DNA from: Streptomyces sp. MUM 2J
Lineage (GTDB): Bacteria > Actinomycetota > Actinomycetes > Streptomycetales > Streptomycetaceae
Direction: 5' to 3'
NCBI RefSeq assembly: GCF_022414535.1
Contig: NZ_JADWYM010000020.1
Span: forward strand, 58,343 to 122,342
Length of the DNA: 64,000 nucleotides
Each line of letters opens with the position of its first letter. The first letter of the stretch is position 1. Positions 23,632 through 32,616 of this stretch are shown one piece after another. The translations under genes were made by a program, and so were the position numbers. The notes under the pieces were generated by a model. That model ran no database searches and had not been told where the DNA came from. It saw only the letters and a list, made by a program, of their open reading frames with translations.

Positions 23632-26343
23632 CTACAGGCCGTACTTCTCCCGGGCCTCCTTGACCGCGGCGGCCTTCACCTCGCCGCGGCGGGCGAGCTG
23701 GGCCAGGGCCGCGACGACGATCGACGGGGCGTCGACGCCGAAGTGGCGGCGGGCCGCCTCACGGGTGTCCGACAGGCCGAAGCCGTCGGCGCCCAGCGAG
23801 GACCAGTCCTGCTCGACCCACTGCGCGATCTGGTCCGGGACCTGGCGCATGTAGTCGGAGACCGCCAGCACCGGGCCCTCGGCGCCCTGGAGCGCCTGCC
23901 GCACGAACGGCACCCGCTCCTCGCCGCGCAGGAGCGCCGCGTCGGCGTCCATGGCGTCCCGGCGCAGCTCCGACCAGGAGGTCGCCGACCACACGTCGGC
24001 GGCCACGCCCCACTCCTCGGCGAGCAGCCGCTGCGCCTCCAGCGTCCAGTGGATCGCCGTACCGGAGCCCAGCAGCTGGATGCGCGGGGCGTTGGCGGTG
24101 GTGGACAGGCCGGCCGACTCCGCGGTGTTGAAACGGTACAGGCCCTTGACGATGCCCTCGTCGATGCCCGGGCCGGACGGCCTCGCGGGCTGCGGCAGCG
24201 GCTCGTTGTAGACGGTGAGGTAGTAGAAGACGTTCGGGTCCTCGCCCGGCTTGGCCTCGCCGTACATGCGGCGCAGACCCTCGCGGACGATGACCGCGAT
24301 CTCGTACGCGAACGCCGGGTCGTACGTCAGCGACGCCGGGTTCGTGGCCGCGATCACCGGCGAGTGGCCGTCGGCGTGCTGGAGGCCCTCGCCCGTCAGC
24401 GTCGTCCGACCGGCCGTCGCGCCGACCAGGAAGCCGCGGCCGAGCTGGTCGCCGAGCTGCCACATCTGGTCGGCGGTGCGCTGCCAGCCGAACATCGAGT
24501 AGAAGATGTAGAACGGGATCATCGCCTCGCCGTGCGTCGCGTACGACGTCGAAGCGGCGATGAAGTCGGCCATCGAACCGGCCTCGGTGATCCCCTCGTT
24601 GAGGATCTGGCCGTTCCGGGCCTCCTTGTAGTACATCAGCTGGTCGCGGTCGACCGGCTCGTACGTCTGGCCCTTGGGCGAGTAGATGCCGAGCGAGGGG
24701 AACAGCGACTCCATGCCGAAGGTGCGCGCCTCGTCGGGGACGATCGGCACCCAGCGCCTGCCCGTCTCCTTGTCGCGGACCAGGTCCTTCACCAGGCGGA
24801 CGAAGGCCATCGTCGTCGCCACGTTCTGCGAACCGGAGCCCTTGTCGAAGGAGGTGAACGCCTTCTCGGCGGGGGCCGGCAGCGGGGCGAGGGGGTGCGT
24901 GCGGCGGGCCGGGGCCGGGCCGCCGAGGGAGGCGCGGCGCTCCTGGAGGTAGCGGACCTCCGGGGAGCCGGCGCCCGGGTGGCCGTAGGGCACCTGGCCG
25001 TCGGCGAAGTCGCTGTCCCTGATCGGCAGGCCGAGCAGGTCGCGCATCGCCTTGAACTCGTCCACCGTCAGCTTCTTCATCTGGTGGTTGGCGTTCTTCG
25101 AGGCGAAGCCCTCGCCGAGGGTGTGGCCCTTGACCGTCTGGGCCAGGATGACCGTCGGCGCGCCCTTGTGGTCCAGGGCCGCCTTGTAGGCGGCGTGGAC
25201 CTTGCGCGGCTCGTGGCCGCCGCGGGAGAAGTGGAAGCAGTCGAGGATCTTGTCGTCGCTCAGCAGCTTCGCCATCTCCACGAGGGCCGGGTCGGACCCG
25301 AAGAAGCTCTCGCGGATGTAGGCGGCGTCGCGGGTCTGGTACGTCTGGATCTGCGCGTCCGGTACCTCGCGCAGGCGGCGTACGAGCGCGCCCGTGGTGT
25401 CCAGCTGGAACAGTTCGTCCCAGGTGGAGCCCCACAGCGTCTTGACGACGTTCCAGCCGGCGCCGCGGAACTGGGCCTCCAGCTCCTGCACGATCTTGAA
25501 GTTGGCGCGGACCGGGCCGTCCAGGCGCTGCAGGTTGCAGTTGATGACGAAGGTGAGGTTGTCCAGTTCCTCACGTGCGGCCAGCGCGAGCGCCGCCGTC
25601 GACTCCGGCTCGTCCATCTCGCCGTCGCCGAGGAAGGCCCAGACGTGGGACGCGGAGACGTCCTTGATGCCGCGGTTGGTGAGGTAGCGGTTGAACCGCG
25701 CCTGGTAGATCGCCGACAGCGGGCCGAGGCCCATCGACACCGTCGGGAACTCCCACAGCCAGGGGAGGCGGCGCGGGTGCGGGTAGGACGGCAGGCCGTT
25801 GCCGCCTGCCTCCTGCCGGAAGTTGTCCAGGTGCTGCTCGTTCAGCCGGCCGTCGAGGAAGGCGCGGGCGTAGATGCCGGGGGAGGCGTGGCCCTGGATG
25901 TACAGCTGGTCGCCGGAGCCGGCGGCGTCGCCCGAGTCCTTGCCGCGGAAGAAGTGGTTGAAGCCGGTCTCGTAGAGCCAGGCCGCGGAGGCGAAGGTGG
26001 CGATGTGGCCGCCGACGCCGTGCTTGCTGCCGCGGGTCACCATGGCCGCGGCGTTCCAGCGGTTCCACGCGGTGATCCGGGCCTCCATCTCCGGGTCGCC
26101 GGGCACGTGCGGCTCGGCGGCGGTCGGGATGGTGTTGACGTAGTCGGTCTCCAGGAGCTTCGGCAGCGCGATGCCGGTGCCCTCGGCGCGCTCCAGCGTG
26201 CGGCGCATCAGGTATGCGGCACGGTGCGGCCCGGCAGCCTCGGCGACGGCGTCCAGGGAGGCCTGCCATTCGGCGGTTTCCTCCGGGTCGCGGTCCGGGA
26301 GCTGGTCGAGCTCGCTCGGCTGGATGGCGTTGGGGTCGGTCAT
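23632..26343 (-). CDS. aceE: Pyruvate dehydrogenase E1 component (homodimeric)
   Basis: 903-residue thiamine-diphosphate enzyme that decarboxylates pyruvate and reductively acetylates the lipoyl group of E2. The length and single-chain form match the AceE type of actinobacteria and proteobacteria. The TPP motif is GDGEMDEPES...INCN (about residues 245-278). Other signatures are HIATFASAAWLYETGFNHFFRG, QGHASPGIYARAFLDGRL, GNGLPSYPHPR, KGHTLGEGF and YYKEARNGQILNEGITEAG. The ATG at 26343 is preceded by AGGAAGG. The upstream gap (26344-26603) holds a 17-bp palindrome and a hairpin, with a GntR-type regulator gene just beyond. E2 and E3 (27617-30409) are encoded nearby. Confidence 0.97.
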   Translation of the reverse strand: MTDPNAIQPSELDQLPDRDPEETAEWQASLDAVAEAAGPHRAAYLMRRTLERAEGTGIALPKLLETDYVNTIPTAAEPHVPGDPEMEARITAWNRWNAAAMVTRGSKHGVGGHIATFASAAWLYETGFNHFFRGKDSGDAAGSGDQLYIQGHASPGIYARAFLDGRLNEQHLDNFRQEAGGNGLPSYPHPRRLPWLWEFPTVSMGLGPLSAIYQARFNRYLTNRGIKDVSASHVWAFLGDGEMDEPESTAALALAAREELDNLTFVINCNLQRLDGPVRANFKIVQELEAQFRGAGWNVVKTLWGSTWDELFQLDTTGALVRRLREVPDAQIQTYQTRDAAYIRESFFGSDPALVEMAKLLSDDKILDCFHFSRGGHEPRKVHAAYKAALDHKGAPTVILAQTVKGHTLGEGFASKNANHQMKKLTVDEFKAMRDLLGLPIRDSDFADGQVPYGHPGAGSPEVRYLQERRASLGGPAPARRTHPLAPLPAPAEKAFTSFDKGSGSQNVATTMAFVRLVKDLVRDKETGRRWVPIVPDEARTFGMESLFPSLGIYSPKGQTYEPVDRDQLMYYKEARNGQILNEGITEAGSMADFIAASTSYATHGEAMIPFYIFYSMFGWQRTADQMWQLGDQLGRGFLVGATAGRTTLTGEGLQHADGHSPVIAATNPASLTYDPAFAYEIAVIVREGLRRMYGEAKPGEDPNVFYYLTVYNEPLPQPARPSGPGIDEGIVKGLYRFNTAESAGLSTTANAPRIQLLGSGTAIHWTLEAQRLLAEEWGVAADVWSATSWSELRRDAMDADAALLRGEERVPFVRQALQGAEGPVLAVSDYMRQVPDQIAQWVEQDWSSLGADGFGLSDTREAARRHFGVDAPSIVVAALAQLARRGEVKAAAVKEAREKYGL

Positions 26344-26461
26344 GTCGCCGCCTTCCTCAGTCGAAGGGGGGTTCCCTCACAGCGAAGGGTTCGGGGTGCC
26401 CTTGGTCTTTGGCAGGACAGGGCTGGACTTCGGTGGAAGTCCGTCGGCGACTGTAACTCCC

Positions 26462-26478
26462 TGATCGATGATCGATCA
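26462..26478. promoter_or_regulatory. Candidate operator upstream of aceE
   Basis: Perfect inverted repeat TGATCGAT-g-ATCGATCA, 17 bp, about 120 bp upstream of the aceE start. The neighbouring gene (26604-27233) encodes a GntR/FCD regulator, a family that binds short palindromes. Suggested site for that regulator; untested. Confidence 0.5.
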
Positions 26479-26517
26479 AAGGGTTGGCGGCGAAATCCCC
26501 CTGATCACGGAAAAGTA

Positions 26518-26558
26518 GGCACCCGGTGCCTTGCCCGGAGACACCGGGTGCCTTGTTT
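26518..26558. terminator. Terminator of the GntR regulator
   Basis: GGCACCCGGTG (26518-26528) pairs with CACCGGGTGCC (26542-26552), 11-bp perfect stem. On the minus strand the stem is followed by TACTTTT; on the plus strand by TTGTTTTT. It isolates the regulator gene from aceE. Confidence 0.75.
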
Positions 26559-26603
26559 TTGAAGGGTTTACGCAGGTGGGAGCACGTTTGAGCGGGGGTG
26601 CGC

Positions 26604-27233
26604 TCAGCCCTCGTGGCGCGGCGCGCAGCCCAGGACGTGTGCCTTGACGATCTCGGCGATGCGGGGGTCCCGGCGGCGGAACGCCTGCACCAGTTCCTCG
26701 TGCTCCTCGGCGTAGGACTGCTGCACCGTGCCCAGCCAGCGGATCGACAGCGCCGTGAACACCTCGATGCCCAGGCCCTCCCAGGTGTGCAGCAGGACCG
26801 AGTTGCCGGCCGCGCGCACCAGCTCGCGGTGGAACGCGACCGTGTGCCGTACCTGGGCCGTGCCGTCGGTATGGCGGTCGGCCTCGTACAGCGCCGAGAC
26901 GTGCGACTCCAGCGCGGAGCAGTCACCGGCCAGCCGCTCCGCCGCCAGCTCCGCCGCGATGGCCTCCAGGCCGGCCCGTACGGGGTAGCTCTCCTCCAGG
27001 TCGGCCGCGGTCAGGTTGCGCACCCGCACGCCCTTGTTCGGCGCCGACTCGATCAGCCGCAGTGACTCCAGCTCGCGCAGTGCCTCCCGCACCGGGGTCT
27101 GGCTGACCTCCAGCTCGGTGGCGATGCGCCGTTCCACGATCCGCTCGCCCGGCTGCCAGCGCCCGCTGATGATCCCTTCCAGGATGTGCTCGCGGATCTG
27201 CTCGCGCAGCGAGTGGACGACGGGCGCGGTCAT
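26604..27233 (-). CDS. GntR/FadR-family regulator
   Basis: 209 residues. N-terminal winged helix-turn-helix (about 5-70): LREQIREHILEGIISG, GERIVERRIATELEVSQTPVREALREL, then SAPNKGVRV. A C-terminal all-helical FCD domain follows, with metal/ligand histidines expected in HTVAFHRELVRAAG and the EEHEELVQAFRRRD helix. FadR-subfamily regulators often sense carboxylates (PdhR senses pyruvate). Its place directly upstream of the pyruvate dehydrogenase E1 gene, with a palindrome in between, suggests control of aceE. The ATG at 27233 is preceded by AAGGAGCTC. Confidence 0.92.
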   Translation of the reverse strand: MTAPVVHSLREQIREHILEGIISGRWQPGERIVERRIATELEVSQTPVREALRELESLRLIESAPNKGVRVRNLTAADLEESYPVRAGLEAIAAELAAERLAGDCSALESHVSALYEADRHTDGTAQVRHTVAFHRELVRAAGNSVLLHTWEGLGIEVFTALSIRWLGTVQQSYAEEHEELVQAFRRRDPRIAEIVKAHVLGCAPRHEG

Positions 27234-27519
27234 GAGAGCTCCTTAGGGAGGGGCCACCGGCCCCCTGGGGCGTTTGACGTTTAGACAATAAGGCCGCAGG
27301 CACCGTCCGGAGGGGTGCACGGGGGCGCTTTCGCGCAGGTGAGACGAGACTTACACGCCCCGGCCGGCACCCGGGAAGCCCCGGTGCGCCCGCGGCGGAA
27401 AGCGGACCGCGCCCGGTGCCAGGTCCGCGGTGCCGGGCGTCGCGACGGGGCGAACGCTGCCCGTCAGGGCACCGGTGGCGCGACCACCGCTGCTCCATCC
27501 CCTGTCCGCGCCGCTCACG
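27234..27519. other. Intergenic region upstream of the GntR gene
   Basis: Holds the GntR-gene promoter region next to 27233, with a short AT-richer stretch (TTTAGACAATAAG, about 27280-27293) that may include a -10 or operator. The remaining ~200 bp up to the sucB terminator show no gene. Confidence 0.4.
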
Positions 27520-27558
27520 ACGGCGCCCCCGCCCGGAAGCTCCGGGCGGGGGCGCCGT
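27520..27558. terminator. Terminator of the lpd-sucB operon
   Basis: Perfect 18-bp inverted repeat (27520-27537 and 27541-27558) with a 3-nt loop, 58 bp beyond the sucB stop on the minus strand. Confidence 0.88.
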
Positions 27559-27616
27559 ACGGCCTGCCGGCCGGGGATCGGGGACCACGCCGGCCTCCCG
27601 GTGATCCCCGTCCCTG

Positions 27617-28963
27617 CTACAGCCCGAGCTCGACCTCGAACTCGCCCGCCTCCAGGACGGCCTTGACGGCGCTCAGGTAACGGGCCGCGTCGGCGCCGTC
27701 CACCAGACGGTGGTCGTAGGACAGCGTCAGGTAGGTCATGTCGCGGACGCCGATGACCGTGCCCTCCTCCGTCTCGATCACGGCCGGGCGCTTGACCGTG
27801 GCGCCGATGCCGAGGATCGCGACCTGGCCCGGCGGCACGATGATCGTGTCGAAGAGCGCACCGCGCGAACCGGTGTTGGAGATGGTGAAGGTCGCACCGG
27901 ACAGCTCGTCCGGGGTGATCCTGTTGGCGCGGACCTTGCCCGCCAGGTCGGCGGTGGCCTTGGCGATACCGGCGATGTTGAGGTCACCGGCGTTCTTGAT
28001 GACCGGGGTCATCAGGCCCTTCTCGGAGTCCACCGCGATACCGACGTTCTCGGTGTCGAAGTAGGTGATGGTCCCCTCGGCCTCGTTGATCTTCGCGTTG
28101 ATGACCGGGTGGGCCTTCAGAGCCTGGGCGGCCGCCTTGACGAAGAACGGCATCGGGGAGAGCTTGACGCCCTCGCGGGCCGCGAAGGAGTCCTTGGCCC
28201 GGCCGCGCAGCTTCATCAGGCGGGTGACGTCGACCTCGACGACCGACGACAGCTGGGCCTGCTCGTGCAGCGCCTTGACCATGTTGTCGCCGATGACCTT
28301 GCGGATGCGGGTCATCTTGACGGTCTGGCCGCGCAGCGGGGAGACCTCCAGGGCCGGCGCCTTCCTGGCGGCGGAGCCCGCGGCGGCCGGGGCCGGGGCC
28401 GGGGCCGGGGCGGCGGCCGCGGCCTTGGCGGCCTCGGCGGCGGCGACGACGTCCTGCTTGCGGATACGGCCGCCGACACCGGTGCCCTTGACGGTGGCCA
28501 GGTCGACGCCGTTCTCGGCGGCGAGCTTGCGCACCAGCGGGGTGACGTAGGCGCCCTCGTCGGCCGGCTGGGCGGCGGCCGGAGCCGGAGTGACCGGAGC
28601 CGGAGTGACCGGGGCGGGGGCCGGGGCGGGTGCGGGAGCCGCGGCGGCGGGCTGGGCCGGGGCCGCCGGGGCGGGCGCCGGAGCGGCCGGGGCCGGAGCC
28701 GGGGCAGCGGGGGCCGGGGCGGCACCCGGGGCACCGATGACGGCGAGCTTGGCGCCGACCTCGGCGGTCTCGTCCTCGCCGACCACGATCTCCAGGAGCA
28801 CGCCGGAGGCCGGGGCCGGGATCTCGGTGTCGACCTTGTCGGTGGAGACCTCGAGCAGCGGCTCGTCGGCCTCGATGCTGTCGCCGACCGACTTCAGCCA
28901 GCGGGTGACGGTGCCCTCGGTGACGGACTCGCCGAGCGCCGGAAGGGTTACGGAAACCGCCAT
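27617..28963 (-). CDS. sucB: 2-oxoacid dehydrogenase E2 (dihydrolipoamide succinyltransferase)
   Basis: 448 residues. One N-terminal lipoyl domain (1-78) carries the lipoylated Lys43 in TDKVDT. A long Ala/Pro linker (about 80-132), an E3/E1-binding domain (about 137-172, VTPLVRKLAAENGVDL...GRIRKQDV) and a C-terminal catalytic domain follow, the last with active-site DHRLVDG (His418, Asp422). Homologues in Streptomyces and mycobacteria usually have two lipoyl domains and about 550-600 residues, so this one is short. In actinobacteria this E2 is annotated as the 2-oxoglutarate enzyme but, with AceE, is also used for pyruvate; which applies here is not visible. It is 57 bp downstream of lpd, one operon. 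Confidence 0.93.
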   Translation of the reverse strand: MAVSVTLPALGESVTEGTVTRWLKSVGDSIEADEPLLEVSTDKVDTEIPAPASGVLLEIVVGEDETAEVGAKLAVIGAPGAAPAPAAPAPAPAAPAPAPAAPAQPAAAAPAPAPAPAPVTPAPVTPAPAAAQPADEGAYVTPLVRKLAAENGVDLATVKGTGVGGRIRKQDVVAAAEAAKAAAAAPAPAPAPAAAGSAARKAPALEVSPLRGQTVKMTRIRKVIGDNMVKALHEQAQLSSVVEVDVTRLMKLRGRAKDSFAAREGVKLSPMPFFVKAAAQALKAHPVINAKINEAEGTITYFDTENVGIAVDSEKGLMTPVIKNAGDLNIAGIAKATADLAGKVRANRITPDELSGATFTISNTGSRGALFDTIIVPPGQVAILGIGATVKRPAVIETEEGTVIGVRDMTYLTLSYDHRLVDGADAARYLSAVKAVLEAGEFEVELGL

Positions 28964-29020
28964 GGTTTCGGTTGCTCCTTACGAGTTGCGGAAGTCTGTG
29001 TCGTCGCGCCCGAGGGCTGA

Positions 29021-30409
29021 TCAGTCGTGCGCGTGCAGCGGCTTGCCCGCCAGGGCGAGGTGGGCCTCACCGAGCGCCTCGTTCTGCGTCGGGTGGGCGT
29101 GGACGAGCTGGGCGACCTCGGCCGGCAGCGCTTCCCAGTTGTAGATCAGCTGGGCCTCACCGACCTGCTCGCCCATGCGGTCGCCGACCATGTGGACGCC
29201 GACCACGGCACCGTCCTTGACCTGGACGAGCTTGATCTCGCCCGCGGTCTTGAGGATCTTGCTCTTGCCGTTGCCCGCCAGGTTGTACTTCAGAGCGACG
29301 ACCTTGTCCGCACCGTAGACCTCCTTGGCCTTGGCCTCGGTGATCCCCACGGAGGCGACCTCCGGGTGGCAGTACGTCACCCGCGGCACGCCGTCGTAGT
29401 CGATCGGGACGGTCTTCAGACCGGCCAGACGCTCCGCCACCAGGATGCCCTCGGCGAAGCCGACGTGCGCGAGCTGGAGCGTCGGGACCAGGTCACCGAC
29501 GGCGGAGACGGTCGGGACGTTGGTCCGCATGTACTCGTCGACCACGACGTAGCCGCGGTCCATGGCGACCCCGGCCTCCTCGTAGCCCAGGCCCTGGGAG
29601 ACCGGGCCGCGGCCGACCGCCACCAGCAGGACCTCGGCCTCGAACTCCTTGCCGTCGGCGAGGGTGACCTTGACACCGTCCTGCGTGTACTCGGCCTTCT
29701 GGAAGAAGGTGCCGAGGTTGAACCTGATGCCGCGCTTGCGGAACGCGCGCTCGAGCAGCTTGGAGGAGTTCTCGTCCTCGACCGGGACGAGGTGCTTCAT
29801 GCCCTCGATGACGGTGACGTCGGCACCGAAGGACTTCCACGCCGAGGCGAACTCGACGCCGATGACACCGCCGCCGAGGATGATCGCGGACTTGGGCACG
29901 CGGTCCAGGACGAGGGCGTGGTCGGAGGAGATGATCCGGTTGCCGTCGATCTCCAGGCCCGGGAGCGACTTCGGCACGGAGCCGGTCGCCAGCAGGACGT
30001 GACGGCCCTGGACACGGCGGCCGTTCACGTCGACGGAGGTGGGCGACGACAGGCGGCCCTCACCCTCGATGTAGGTCACCTTGCGGGAGGCGACGAGCCC
30101 CTGCAGGCCCTTGTACAGGCCCGAGACGACGTCGTCCTTGTACTTGTGCACACCCGCGATGTCGATGCCCTCGAAGGAGGTCTTGACACCGAACTGCTCG
30201 CTCTCGCGCGCCTGGTCGGCGATCTCGCCCGCGTGAAGCAGGGCCTTGGTGGGGATGCAACCCCGGTGCAGGCAGGTGCCGCCGACCTTGTCCTTCTCGA
30301 TCAGGGCGACGTCCAGGCCCAGCTGCGCCCCGCGCAGGGCCGCGGCGTAACCACCGCTACCACCGCCGAGGATCACTAGGTCGAAAACGGTGCTGGCGTC
30401 GTTCGCCAC
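29021..30409 (-). CDS. lpdA: Dihydrolipoyl dehydrogenase (E3)
   Basis: 462-residue FAD flavoprotein that reoxidises the dihydrolipoyl arm of E2 and makes NADH. The start at the GTG 30409 is supported by GGAGGA 8 nt upstream; the protein then begins ANDASTVFDLVILGGGSGGYAAAL. The redox disulfide is GGTCLHRGCIPTK. The NAD-binding site is AIILGGGVIGVEFAS. The second FAD motif is TVSAVGDLVPTLQLAHVGFAEG. The C-terminal HAHPTQNEALGEA carries the catalytic His-Glu pair. It precedes sucB by 57 bp in the same operon and serves the pyruvate, oxoglutarate and possibly glycine-cleavage complexes. Confidence 0.97.
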   Translation of the reverse strand: MANDASTVFDLVILGGGSGGYAAALRGAQLGLDVALIEKDKVGGTCLHRGCIPTKALLHAGEIADQARESEQFGVKTSFEGIDIAGVHKYKDDVVSGLYKGLQGLVASRKVTYIEGEGRLSSPTSVDVNGRRVQGRHVLLATGSVPKSLPGLEIDGNRIISSDHALVLDRVPKSAIILGGGVIGVEFASAWKSFGADVTVIEGMKHLVPVEDENSSKLLERAFRKRGIRFNLGTFFQKAEYTQDGVKVTLADGKEFEAEVLLVAVGRGPVSQGLGYEEAGVAMDRGYVVVDEYMRTNVPTVSAVGDLVPTLQLAHVGFAEGILVAERLAGLKTVPIDYDGVPRVTYCHPEVASVGITEAKAKEVYGADKVVALKYNLAGNGKSKILKTAGEIKLVQVKDGAVVGVHMVGDRMGEQVGEAQLIYNWEALPAEVAQLVHAHPTQNEALGEAHLALAGKPLHAHD

Positions 30410-30614
30410 GTCACGTCCTCCATGCATGTGCGCCACCGGTCTCCAGTGACCGGCAGGCGGCTGGTGTCCGGCCGCTCGTTCTTCGGCCCTGGGTGGGGCC
30501 CTGTCCTGCCGTGCCCCATCTTCGCACTAGTCACTGCTTGACGAGACGCGGGGCCGGGGTGTGAGACGTCCCACGTTCCCGGGCGCCGAAGGGGCGGCCC
30601 GCTGCGGAAAACGC

Positions 30615-30650
30615 GGGCGCGGGGGCCGGTGCGATACGGTCCCCGCGCCC
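30615..30650. terminator. Terminator of pepA
   Basis: GGGCGCGGGG (30615-30624) pairs with CCCCGCGCCC (30641-30650). The stem extends inward as GCCG/CGGT-type pairs. It lies 46 bp beyond the pepA stop on the minus strand. Confidence 0.65.
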
Positions 30651-30695
30651 CGGGAGCCGCCCCGCGGTGGAGCGGGCCGGCTCAGCGGCCGGGCA

Positions 30696-32243
30696 TCAGC
30701 CCAGGTCACCCGCGGCGGTCAGCTCCGCCAGGCGCACCAGGGTCCGTACCGCGGAACCGGTGCCGCCCTTCGGCGTGTAGCCGAAGGGGCCGCCCTCGTT
30801 GAAGGCCGGGCCCGCGATGTCCAGGTGTGCCCAGGTGATCCCCTCGCCGACGAACTCCTTCAGGAAGAGCCCGGCGACCAGGCCGCCGCCCATGCGCTCA
30901 CCCATGTTCGCGATGTCGGCGACGGGGGAGTCCATGCCCTTGCGCAGGTGCTCCGGCAGCGGCATCGGCCACGCCGGTTCGCCCACCTCCTCCGCGGCCT
31001 CGTGCACCGCGCCGCGGAACGCGTCGTCGTTGGCCATGACGCCGAAGGTGCGGCCGCCCAGCGCCAGCATCATCGCGCCGGTCAGGGTCGCCACGTCCAC
31101 GATCGCGTCCGGCTTCTCCGCCGAGGCCGCCCACAGCGCGTCGGCGAGCACGAGCCGGCCCTCGGCGTCGGTGTTGAGCACCTCCACGGTCTTGCCGCTG
31201 TACATGCGCAGCACGTCGCCCGGGCGGACGGCGGAGCCCGACGGCATGTTCTCGGCGAGCGCCAGCCAGGCGGTGACGTTGACCTGGAGCTTCAGCCGCG
31301 CGGCGGCGACCACCGCGGCGAACACGGCGGCCGCACCGCTCATGTCGCACTTCATGGTCTCGTTGTGGCCGGCCGGCTTCAGGGAGATGCCGCCCGAGTC
31401 GTAGGTGATGCCCTTGCCGACGAAGGCGAGGTGCTTCTTCGCCTTGGAGGAGGTGTACGACAGCTTGACCAGCCGCGGGGCCGCCGCGGACCCGCCGCCG
31501 ACGCCGAGGATGCCACCGTAGCCGCCCTTGGCCAGGGCCTTGTCGTCCAGGACCTGGACCTTGATGCCGTGCTCCTTGGCCGCAGCCTGGGCGATCGCGG
31601 CGAAGGCCTCGGGGTCGAGGTCGTTCGGCGGGGTGTTGATCAGGTCGCGGGCGCGGTTGAGCTCCTCGGACACCGCGGTGGCGCGGGCGATCGCCGCCTT
31701 GTGCGCGGCGTCGCGCGGCTTGCCGCCCAGCAGGACGGCCTCGGCCAGCGGGGCCTTGCCGTTCTTGCCCTTGGTGCCGCTGCCGGAGGAGCCGTTCTCC
31801 TTGTAGGTGTCGAAGGAGTAGGCGCCGAGCAGCACGCCCTCACCGGTCGCGCCGGCGTCGCCGGCGTCGGCCAGCGGCAGCGCGAACGCGGCCTTCTTGG
31901 AGCCGGCGAGCGCGCGGGCGGCGGCGCCGGCGGCCTTGCGGAGCGCCTCGGGGTCGTACCCGGCGCCCTTCTCCGGCTCGGGGCCCAGGCCCACCGCCAC
32001 GACGAGCGGCGCCTTGAAGCCGGCCGGGGCCGGGAGCTTGGTCACCTCGCCCTCGGCGCCCGAGGCCCCGAGGGTCTCCAGGACTCCGGCGAGCCGGCCC
32101 TCGTAGGCCTTGTCCACGGCCTCGGCGCCCGGTGCGACGACCAGGTCCCCGGAACCGGAGGCTGTGCCCTTGGCGACACCGATCACGATCGCGTCGGCCC
32201 GGAGACCGGGCGCCGCGGCGGTGCTGAGAGTGAGAGCAGTCAC
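30696..32243 (-). CDS. pepA: Leucyl aminopeptidase (M17)
   Basis: 515-residue cytosolic di-metal peptidase that removes N-terminal residues, favouring leucine. The M17 signature NTDAEGRLVLADAL is present, with upstream metal-binding segments GKGITYDSGGISLKP and MKCDMSGAAAVF, and catalytic Lys/Arg within these. The N-terminal ~170 residues form the regulatory domain, with an Ala/Gly-rich region and GSSGSGTKGKNGK loop. The GTG at 32243 (TALTLSTAAAPGLRAD) is the family start; the ribosome-binding site is weak. It is divergent from the exopolysaccharide-like cluster across 373 bp. Confidence 0.95.
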   Translation of the reverse strand: MTALTLSTAAAPGLRADAIVIGVAKGTASGSGDLVVAPGAEAVDKAYEGRLAGVLETLGASGAEGEVTKLPAPAGFKAPLVVAVGLGPEPEKGAGYDPEALRKAAGAAARALAGSKKAAFALPLADAGDAGATGEGVLLGAYSFDTYKENGSSGSGTKGKNGKAPLAEAVLLGGKPRDAAHKAAIARATAVSEELNRARDLINTPPNDLDPEAFAAIAQAAAKEHGIKVQVLDDKALAKGGYGGILGVGGGSAAAPRLVKLSYTSSKAKKHLAFVGKGITYDSGGISLKPAGHNETMKCDMSGAAAVFAAVVAAARLKLQVNVTAWLALAENMPSGSAVRPGDVLRMYSGKTVEVLNTDAEGRLVLADALWAASAEKPDAIVDVATLTGAMMLALGGRTFGVMANDDAFRGAVHEAAEEVGEPAWPMPLPEHLRKGMDSPVADIANMGERMGGGLVAGLFLKEFVGEGITWAHLDIAGPAFNEGGPFGYTPKGGTGSAVRTLVRLAELTAAGDLG

Positions 32244-32405
32244 GGTGGTGAAATCTCGCTTCCGATGTGAAGTTTCTGTGGCCGAACGGTGTGGGTCGGC
32301 CGAGCCCGACGGCCGACAGTAGATCCGGCCTGCGGGAGCGATCCGACCGGGGTCCGAGTCAGCGCGGCGGACTGCTCGGAGCACCCGGCACACGAGACTA
32401 CGCGC

Positions 32406-32425
32406 GAATGAGCATTCGCTCATTC
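32406..32425. promoter_or_regulatory. Palindromic candidate operator upstream of the deacetylase gene
   Basis: GAATGAGC-attc-GCTCATTC, a perfect 8-bp inverted repeat in the pepA/deacetylase divergent region. The form (GAATGA...TCATTC) is typical of TetR-family operators, but no TetR gene is in the window. It lies about 190 bp upstream of the 32617 start and 163 bp upstream of pepA. Confidence 0.5.
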
Positions 32426-32616
32426 CTGCGAACGTTCACCCTCTGGGGGTGTCGTGGCCGGTTTCCGATCCTCGCACTCCATGAGCTGAGCCACACTCAT
32501 CAGGTCCGGTGGGTCGATGACGCACCGTTTTGCACGATTACCACGAATCCTCCGCATGTCGACCGTCACGCGTCGACCGATCGACGGTGGATTCCTCTGG
32601 GGGGAAGGAACAATCC

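Noticed and set aside
21742..26562. 1606-codon plus-strand open frame opposite the WYL regulator and aceE
   Set aside because: Produced by high third-position GC of the minus-strand genes; the translation has no recognisable domain and the true genes are on the other strand.
28560..28740. Tandem repeat element in sucB
   Set aside because: It is the Ala/Pro linker coding sequence of the E2 subunit, normal for this protein.
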